From DATEEG01 sp035525055 (GTDB lineage: Bacteria > Actinomycetota > Acidimicrobiia > Spongiisociales > ZC4RG35), in the NCBI GenBank assembly GCA_035525055.1, contig DATLEZ010000069.1, forward strand, positions 1-35,641: a stretch of DNA of 35,641 bases, written 5' to 3'. The position numbers and the translations under genes were made by a program. Within the stretch, counting starts at the first letter, position 1, and each line of letters begins with the position of its first letter. The notes beneath the pieces are model-generated. The model saw nothing but the letters and a program-made list of their open reading frames with translations. It was not told the origin of the DNA and did no database searches. Positions 30,614-35,641 of the stretch are shown one piece after another.

Positions 30614-31036
30614 AACCTCGCCGCCGAGGCAATACCCAGGATCAGGGATCGGGCCGGGGGAGCACTAGTCGCTGTCTCGTCAGTGCACGCGATGGCCACC
30701 TCCAATGGAATGGCTGCGTACGCTGCCACCAAAGGAGCCATCGTCGCAATGTGCCGAGGATTGGCTCTCGATCACGCCAGGGAGGCCATCCGCGTGAACG
30801 CATTAGTGCCCGGGTCCGTCGACACACCGATGCTCAGGGCATCGGCCACAAGGAGACATCCGGACGATCCCGAGGCAGCTCTCGCGCTGTGGGCCGAAAG
30901 GCAACCTCTTGGTCGAATCGCACAGCCCATGGAGGTTGCCCAAGCGATTGCCTTCCTTGCATCCGGGCTGGCTTCAGCTATAACCGGAACGGTCCTTGTG
31001 GTAGACGCGGGTTTGTCGGCACGCCTAGCACTTTGA
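30594..31036 (+). pseudogene. Headless short-chain dehydrogenase/reductase (C-terminal two-thirds)
   Basis: From about 30594 the frame reads NLAGIHNLAAEAIPRIRDRA, then VAVSSVHAMATSNGMAAYAA with TKGAIVAMCRGLALDH, the catalytic Ser and Y-A-A-T-K of classical SDRs. It continues IRVNALVPGSVDTPMLRASA and ends AITGTVLVVDAGLSARLAL at TGA 31036. The Rossmann start (T-G-x-x-x-G-I-G) and about 100 residues are missing. The upstream open frame reads as antisense of HigA. The junction with HigA is at about 30590. Without the NAD-binding motif it cannot be active. Confidence 0.72.
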
Positions 31037-31084
31037 GAAGGAGAGCCCGATTGTCCTGACCGCCAGGGCATTTGAGATTCGGTG

Positions 31085-31345
31085 ATGACCCAGTCCGCGG
31101 TCCTGCTACTCGCATGCTCTGACCGACCAGGCATCGTGAGCCGAGTTACCGCACACATTTGAGAACGGGGAAAACATCCTTCGGGCGGAACAAAGTGAGT
31201 CGGTTGTAGATGGTCGGTTCTTCCTTCGCATTCACTCGACAATCAGGGAAAGAGAGATCGACCTGTCCAGACTGCGCGCCGACGTTGAGGCTGTCGCCGC
31301 GAAACTCTAAGCAGACTGGTCGCTCCACGACCGACGTCGAGGATT
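31085..31345 (+). pseudogene. purU: purU (formyltetrahydrofolate deformylase) N-terminal remnant
   Basis: ATG 31085 starts MTQSAVLLLACSDRPGIVSR then VTAHI, the ACT-type start of PurU (C-x-D-R-x-G-I-V). A TGA follows, and the next frame continues ENGENILRAEQSESVVDGRF then FLRIHSTI, matching the PurU region E-N-G-x-N-I-x-x-x-x-Q. An in-frame TAA sits before ADWSLHDRR, where the family reads W-x-L-H. Similarity stops near 31345. The enzyme releases formate from 10-formyl-tetrahydrofolate, but no catalytic half remains. Confidence 0.6.
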
Positions 31346-31837
31346 GCGACCGGCACCGGCTCGGCCTTGGTGGATCAGTTGGCCGGCGATGTGGACAGAA
31401 ACCACGAAGTCTCGAGTCCGGAGATTCTCCACAGAGAACTCGCCTCCGAGGATGGGAGGGATGGCGAAGTCGTATACCTCGTTGCTCGCGAGTATTGGTC
31501 CCGACCGGTGGGCGGCCTCAGCGAGCCTCCCAAGTAGAAACTCGTCCAGGCCCTCGTCGCTGGCGAGGCTCGATTGAAGGTCGTCTCGATTCCGCCACTG
31601 ACGGTCGAGGGTTCCTTCGATCGTGTCGAGAAACCAGTATCCGTCCTCGGCGACGAAGAAGAGATCCCCGAACAGCGAACTCATGACCGGTGTCTTGTCC
31701 GCGATGGCGAGCCACGCCCAGGACTCCATCGCCCGCTCGCAATGCTCGGCCGGGAACTGCCTCGTTAGGAGCATCCGCTCATGGTGGCCGATACCGGTGC
31801 GGACTGCAGCATCCTCCCGCTGATACGCGCGCAACAT
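31307..31837 (-). CDS. DUF1851-domain protein, like T6SS immunity protein Tdi1
   Basis: A 176-residue protein. The C-terminal domain has LFGDLFFVAEDGYWFLDTIE, then GTLDRQWRNRDDLQSSLAS, and ends SNEVYDFAIPPILGGEFSVE with DFVVSVHIAGQLIHQ. These are the conserved segments of DUF1851/Tdi1-type proteins (L-F-G-D-L-F ... W-F-L-D-T-x-E-G ... Y-D-F-x-x-P-P-x-L-G-G). Tdi1 neutralises a T6SS ADP-ribosyltransferase/phospholipase-type effector; orphan immunity genes are common. No T6SS gene or effector is nearby. The ATG at 31837 is assumed; another ATG lies at 31774. Its 3' end overlaps the purU remnant on the other strand. Confidence 0.78.
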   Translation of the reverse strand: MLRAYQREDAAVRTGIGHHERMLLTRQFPAEHCERAMESWAWLAIADKTPVMSSLFGDLFFVAEDGYWFLDTIEGTLDRQWRNRDDLQSSLASDEGLDEFLLGRLAEAAHRSGPILASNEVYDFAIPPILGGEFSVENLRTRDFVVSVHIAGQLIHQGRAGAGRNPRRRSWSDQSA

Positions 31838-32059
31838 GTGCCGTTCGAATGCGGGGTCAGACGAGCGTTACGCGCCGAGATCGGGCAATCCCGATCGCAG
31901 ATCACTTCTCGTCGTCAGGGCTAAGAAGCACCGGGAACAGGCGAACGGCTTCTTCGAGGTCCTTGATTACCGCTGGGAGCTGCGTCTGGTGATCTGCGCT
32001 ATCAGGAACTCTTGCAACGCCAGGTGTAGGAACCCGTTGCCCTCTCTGGAGGCGCGCCG
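31838..32059. other. Gap with a weak reverse-strand fragment
   Basis: No gene is supported. The reverse strand holds a protein-like tail, PAVIKDLEEAVRLFPVLLSP with DDEK and a stop at 31902, without a start or known motif. The forward strand shows only arginine-rich open frames. Confidence 0.25.
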
Positions 32060-32476
32060 CTAAGAGTGCTTGGACCCGGTCCGAAGAGTGTGGAGTTCAC
32101 CGACGACCAGCCGTTCCGCACCGGTCTCGGCTTCCGGCAGCCAGGTTACGACCACTGAGGGGTCGCCCAGAACCTTCGGAGTCACGATGAAACTCCTTGT
32201 TGCATTCAGGCGAGCAAGGCATCTGCGCCAACCTCTGGGTCCCGCGGATCCAACCTGAATTGCTGAGATCATTGCATCACCACGATCAGCAACGTCGATC
32301 AACCGCTCGGTGAGCGCGTCGTAGTCGCCTCGGGGCATGTTTGACGGGATCACCACTAAAACCTGTTGACCCTGGCCGATCAGCTCGAACACGGCCTCCA
32401 AATCCGACGCATCCAATGTGGAGACGAGTCGGGCTCCCTGGATGTATCTCCGATCGCTGTCGTTTGTCGCTGCCAT
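32060..32476 (-). CDS. Hypothetical protein
   Basis: A 138-residue frame from ATG 32476, which has GAGGG seven bases upstream; a start at 32542 would lengthen it by 22 residues. It reads MAATNDSDRRYIQGARLVST then LDASDLEAVFELIGQGQQVL, with a repeated pattern of short helices and strands (VVIPSNMPRGDYDALTERLI, VADRGDAMISAIQV). The composition is balanced, and there is no signal peptide or membrane segment. The D-x-x-D-x-x-A-x-x-x-I pattern is seen in several ligand-binding domains, but I do not recognise the family. It is isolated between the DUF1851 and VOC genes. Confidence 0.6.
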   Translation of the reverse strand: MAATNDSDRRYIQGARLVSTLDASDLEAVFELIGQGQQVLVVIPSNMPRGDYDALTERLIDVADRGDAMISAIQVGSAGPRGWRRCLARLNATRSFIVTPKVLGDPSVVVTWLPEAETGAERLVVGELHTLRTGSKHS

Positions 32477-32627
32477 CGTGAAACCCTCGACCCGAATTGT
32501 CTCACAGGCAGTCAAGAGATCTTCACCAACCGGCTTCGCCACCGCCGCACAGCGCTCGGCAGACTCGCTCTATACGTGCCGTTCTTGTGCGGTCTCGAAT
32601 ATGGGCGGAATCGCAACAGATTGATCG

Positions 32628-33290
32628 TTATCGGCGGTCCTCGAAGTCCGGCCATGCAGCTATGTCGACGCCATGGTTCTCGGGTGAGGCAAGCGTCCAC
32701 CACTGCGGTGCATGCGAGTCGTCAGCGATCCGACCCCCCGCTGCGAGGGCGGCTGCCACTCGTTCCTCTGCCTGGTCGGCTGGCACACTGACGTCGATGT
32801 GAAAGCGGCCGCGTCCCGGCTTTGGCGGGTCCAGAGGGTGGAACATCAGGTGTGGGTTGCGCCGGCTCGGATCGATCGCATCCGTGGCGCCTAGATCGCT
32901 GTATCCGAAGGCGGCTGCAAAGAAGGGGCGCACGTCGGCACCTGAATCCTGAGCGATCGCGATGCCGACAGCTAGGAGCTGGGAGGGGTCAGGTTCGAGC
33001 CCGAGTTGTTGAGCGACTGCCGAGACGCGGCGAGCGAACTCGATGTCGCGTTCGCTCAGGGCCCCGAAGTCTCCTGTGAAGGTACGGACCGTTACCCCTT
33101 CGGGACGAAGGTCGATGTCCGGGAACTGCCCCGTCGCTTCAGCCACCTCCGCGATTGCGGCAACGAATTCCGCTCCTTCGGTGAACGACCCAATGCGGTA
33201 GTAGGCGTAGGCACCCCAGTAGAGGACCCGCCAGTCTTCGACGCCTCCGGCGTCATGGAACATTCGGCCGGTGGTTCTTCTCTCGCTCAT
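32628..33290 (-). CDS. Two-domain protein: pterin-4a-carbinolamine dehydratase-like plus VOC
   Basis: A 220-residue protein. ATG 33290 is six bases after GGAGGAGG, fixing the start. Residues 1-100 (MSERRTTGRMFHDAGGVEDW ... GQFPDIDLRPEGVTVRTFTG) resemble the dehydratase fold, with the P-D-[IV]-D-L-R-x-x-x-V-x-V-R motif. Residues 120-220 form a VOC module (AVGIAIAQDSGADVRPFFAA, PGRGRFHIDVSVPADQAEER, APQWWTLASPENHGVDIAAW). The arrangement is a known actinobacterial VOC-annotated family of unknown reaction. The classical His/Asp pair of true carbinolamine dehydratases is not evident. Confidence 0.88.
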   Translation of the reverse strand: MSERRTTGRMFHDAGGVEDWRVLYWGAYAYYRIGSFTEGAEFVAAIAEVAEATGQFPDIDLRPEGVTVRTFTGDFGALSERDIEFARRVSAVAQQLGLEPDPSQLLAVGIAIAQDSGADVRPFFAAAFGYSDLGATDAIDPSRRNPHLMFHPLDPPKPGRGRFHIDVSVPADQAEERVAAALAAGGRIADDSHAPQWWTLASPENHGVDIAAWPDFEDRR

Positions 33291-33634
33291 CAAGAGCCTC
33301 CTCCGGTAGGTGACAGCCGTCTCGAAACGATAGCGATCGACCACTAGCCCACGGTCGAGCCTCGGGCGACCACTGGGGAGGTGACCAGGACACCACCAGC
33401 CCGAACATTTACGTGCTGGGCAAGCCACCGGCGGCCTTCGCCTCGACGGCGACACCCTGCTCCACGTGGACGCCCTGGTGGAGCATGTCGATTCACGTCG
33501 CCGAGAGTGGGGGCCTGGTGGGCGTGTGTGTGCTGGTGGAGAGCAGCGGGTAGTGGCTCTCGTGCAGGATTCGTCCTCGATCCCGAAAACCAGGTACATA
33601 GGTGGGAAATAGGCGAAGTAGCTACGGTTCGCCC
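33291..33634 (+). other. Gap with a coding-like fragment
   Basis: No complete gene is visible. A forward frame of about 60 codons ending at 33552 reads SGDHWGGDQDTTSPNIYVLG, then KPPAAFASTATPCSTWTPWW. It looks protein-like but matches nothing I know, and it has no start. Confidence 0.25.
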
Positions 33635-34239
33635 ATGGCGAAGGCATCACCATCGTTGGATGGTCTGCGATTGAACCGCTTGGTCCCGAGACCTGGGACG
33701 CTTACGCCGCGCTGATCGAGCGACACAACGGCATCTTCGGCGGCTGCTGGTGCACGAAGTTCCACGACCTCCGCAGCGACAAGCGGCTGCGGGCCGAGGC
33801 CGGGGAGGACAACCGCGCGTTCAAGCAACGCCTGGTGCACGAGGGCAAGGCACACGCGGCCGTCGTCCTCGATGGCGACCGCGCCGTCGCCTGGTGCCAG
33901 TACGGGAAACCCGAGGAACTGCCCTACATCCATCACCGCAAGGAATACGACGAGACGTCGACGCGCCAACCCGACTACCGGCTGACATGCATCTTCGTCG
34001 ACCGCGACTATCGGCGCCACGGCGTGGCAGAGTTCGCCCTGCGCGGCGCGCTCGATCTCATCGCCCTCGCCGGCGGGGGAGTCGTCGAGGGCTACCCCCA
34101 CGACACGCAAGGCAAGAAGGTCTCGGCATCGTTCCTCTACAACGCCACGCGCGCGACCTACGAACGATGCGGCTTCGTGTTCGACCGCCCCAAGGGCCAG
34201 AAGAACACCGTGATGGTCACTACGGTGGCGCCCGCGTGA
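33635..34239 (+). pseudogene. GNAT-family acetyltransferase, frameshifted near 33668
   Basis: ATG 33635 gives MAKASPSLDGLR and then loses frame. The next frame carries AIEPLGPETWDAYAALIERH, then GIFGGCWCTKFHDLRSDKRL, followed by AVAWCQYGKPEELPYIHHRK and YRLTCIFVDRDYRRHGVAEF. It closes with a Gly-rich acetyl-CoA region, ALRGALDLIALAGGGVVEGY, and the C-terminal YNATRATYERCGFVFDRPKG. A one-base insertion after CTGCG restores the full reading, about 200 residues. The family acts on small molecules or proteins using acetyl-CoA. A shortened start at GTG 33835 would lack the first domain part. Confidence 0.72.
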
Positions 34240-34469
34240 GGCTGGCGTGTTGCCGACCTCAGCCGCGCAGCGTCGGCGGCGGTACGACATCAGTGACGTG
34301 CCCTCGGCGAGTGACCACCCGCCCGGGGTCGATCCATCGATCGAACGCCTCGGAGTCGCCGGGATCTCACGGGCAGACGCCTGACGCCACCTACTTCTTC
34401 AGATCGAAGTAGACAGCGCATAGCGCGCGCCGCCAGAAGCCGAAATCGACGGGATCACCCGCCCGATAA

Positions 34470-35641
34470 CCGGTGCGGTCTCAGGGGATCATCGCAACGC
34501 TTCGGCGAGTTTCTGTGATGGTGTCATCCATCCGAGGGTTTGTCGAGGCCTCGAGTTGAGCGAATAGGCGGCTTGGTCGAGCTGGTCTTGGCTGAGCGTG
34601 GCCATGTCGGTGGTCTTGGGGAAATACTGACGGAGCAGCCCGTTGGTGTTCTCGTTGGATCCGCGCTGCCACGGTGACTTCGGATCGCAGAAGTAGATCT
34701 GGATTCCGGTGTCGATGGTGAACTGGGCGTGTTCGGCCATCTCTTTGCCCTGATCCCAGGTCAACGACTGCCAAAGATGGTCGGGGAGTCGTTGGATCAC
34801 CTCGGCGAGCCCGGCCCGCACCGACTCGGCAGTATTGCCGTCGGGCAGGCGGAACAGCATCACATACCGGGACCTTCGTTCGACCAGTGTGCCGATGGCG
34901 GCCATCCGCCGTCCCATCAACAGGTCTCCCTCCCAGTGTCCGGGGACGGCCCGGTCGTCGGCTTCGGCGGGTCGTTCGGAGATCATCACCGGATTACGGA
35001 TCTGGCCTTTGCCGGTGGGAGCCAGCTTCTTTGCAGGCCGGCGGATCGCCCGACGGGTCCGTAAACACTGGGTGAGTTCGTGTTTCAACGCTCCCCGGCC
35101 TTGGACGAACAGCGTTAGGTAGATCGTTTCGTGGGACACCCACATCTCCGGGGACTCAGGGTATGACTCTTTGAGCCATCCCGAGATCTGCTGTGGCGAC
35201 CACCACAATCCGAGCTTCTCCTCGACCATCAGAGCCAGAGTGGGGTTGGCAGCCAGTTTGCAGGCTTTAGAGCGGCGAGCCCGGCGCAACGCCGCCTGGT
35301 CGGCACGATACGCCCGATACCTCGACCCGCCGCCGTTGCGGGCCACCTCACGGCTCACCGTCGAAGCCGAACGGCCCAACCGACGAGCGATCGACCGCAA
35401 CGACTCACCGGCGGCCATGCCCCGGGAGATCTCCTCCCGCTCCTCGAGAGTCAGATGCCGCGACGAACGAATCTGAGTTCGAGGCCGCACACCGCCGTAA
35501 CTCTCCACCATCGACCGCACCGACGCATGAGCCCGACCCAGCTCACGAGCCACCGTTCGCATCCCCACCCCCTGACTCCGCCGATCCCAAATCAGCGTCT
35601 TCTCAGCCTCGCTGAACCTCGCCACAACAACCTCCTCAACA
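34470..35641 (-). mobile_element. IS30-family insertion sequence (right end not in window)
   Basis: The element contains the transposase gene 34489-35625. The left boundary may be at CCGGTGCGGTC (34470-34480), because the same 11 bases occur alone at 23123 and 25260. The other end lies at or beyond the window edge; no matching terminal repeat can be checked. Target-site duplication cannot be seen. Confidence 0.5.
34489..35625 (-). CDS. IS30-family transposase
   Basis: A 378-residue DDE transposase that cuts and joins IS30-type ends. The N-terminal helix-turn-helix region is LTLEEREEISRGMAAGESLR with SIARRLGRSASTVSREVARN, the IS30 signature. The catalytic triad is D in GHWEGDLLMG, D in LTWDQGKEMAEH and E in PWQRGSNENTNGLLRQYFPK; the last is the canonical IS30 motif. 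The C-terminus is LAEALR. The ATG at 35625 is 16 bases from the window edge, leaving little room for a terminal repeat. It appears intact, so this copy could be active. Confidence 0.95.
   Translation of the reverse strand: MARFSEAEKTLIWDRRSQGVGMRTVARELGRAHASVRSMVESYGGVRPRTQIRSSRHLTLEEREEISRGMAAGESLRSIARRLGRSASTVSREVARNGGGSRYRAYRADQAALRRARRSKACKLAANPTLALMVEEKLGLWWSPQQISGWLKESYPESPEMWVSHETIYLTLFVQGRGALKHELTQCLRTRRAIRRPAKKLAPTGKGQIRNPVMISERPAEADDRAVPGHWEGDLLMGRRMAAIGTLVERRSRYVMLFRLPDGNTAESVRAGLAEVIQRLPDHLWQSLTWDQGKEMAEHAQFTIDTGIQIYFCDPKSPWQRGSNENTNGLLRQYFPKTTDMATLSQDQLDQAAYSLNSRPRQTLGWMTPSQKLAEALR

Noticed and set aside
1..35641. CRISPR array or CRISPR-associated genes
   Set aside because: No regularly spaced direct repeats or Cas motifs are visible.

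Overview
The window is high-GC DNA with many GTG and TTG starts, overlapping start/stop pairs (GTGA, ATGA) and MarR, TetR and AraC regulators. This fits a high-GC Actinomycetota chromosome. The toxin-antitoxin pair resembles mycobacterial MenA/MenT and the chromate genes look actinobacterial. I cannot place the genus; an environmental lineage such as Acidimicrobiia is a guess.

Positions 1-9100 are mostly ordinary chromosome. They hold the end of a branched-chain amino acid ABC transporter locus (livH edge, livK-like binding lipoprotein), a SnoaL-like protein, a PAS/GAF histidine kinase, a short UvrA-like ATPase, a DUF1801 protein, two VOC proteins and an AraC regulator.

Positions 9100-19500 are a gene graveyard interleaved with intact genes. 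The intact genes are a seven-repeat secreted propeller protein, an MFS exporter, a MarR regulator beside a secreted alpha/beta hydrolase, and an NAD-dependent epimerase. Between them lie fragments of an FAD monooxygenase (both ends present, middle replaced by the propeller gene), a Gfo/Idh/MocA oxidoreductase, a truncated MFS transporter, an epimerase paralogue, a MaoC dehydratase, a dihydrofolate-reductase-like protein and a membrane protein. A small reading frame with two in-frame TAG codons ends next to the 3' half of a tRNA-Asn.

Positions 19500-26500 are accessory: a VOC protein, a CGNR-zinc-finger regulator coupled to a flavin-dependent oxidoreductase, a TetR/DoxX divergent pair and an AbiEi/AbiEii (MenA/MenT-like) toxin-antitoxin operon. 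The operon promoter lies between two 19-base inverted arms. Next come three copies of the 3' end of a tRNA-Ala or tmRNA gene around a dihydrofolate-reductase-family gene.

Positions 26500-29130 are a chromate module: chrB in two pieces, divergent chrA (frameshifted) and a low-molecular-weight phosphatase-like gene. A pair of near-identical palindromes lies between the divergent arms.

Positions 29130-35641 are debris and cargo: an LPxTG surface-protein remnant, a decayed secreted protein, a HigA antitoxin fused tail-to-tail with a headless SDR, a decayed purU, an orphan DUF1851 (Tdi1-like immunity) gene, a VOC/pterin-dehydratase-like gene, a frameshifted GNAT acetyltransferase and an IS30 transposase. 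Several of the breaks can be repaired by adding one base to a homopolymer, so some may be sequencing error. The missing domains and nonsense codons cannot be explained that way.
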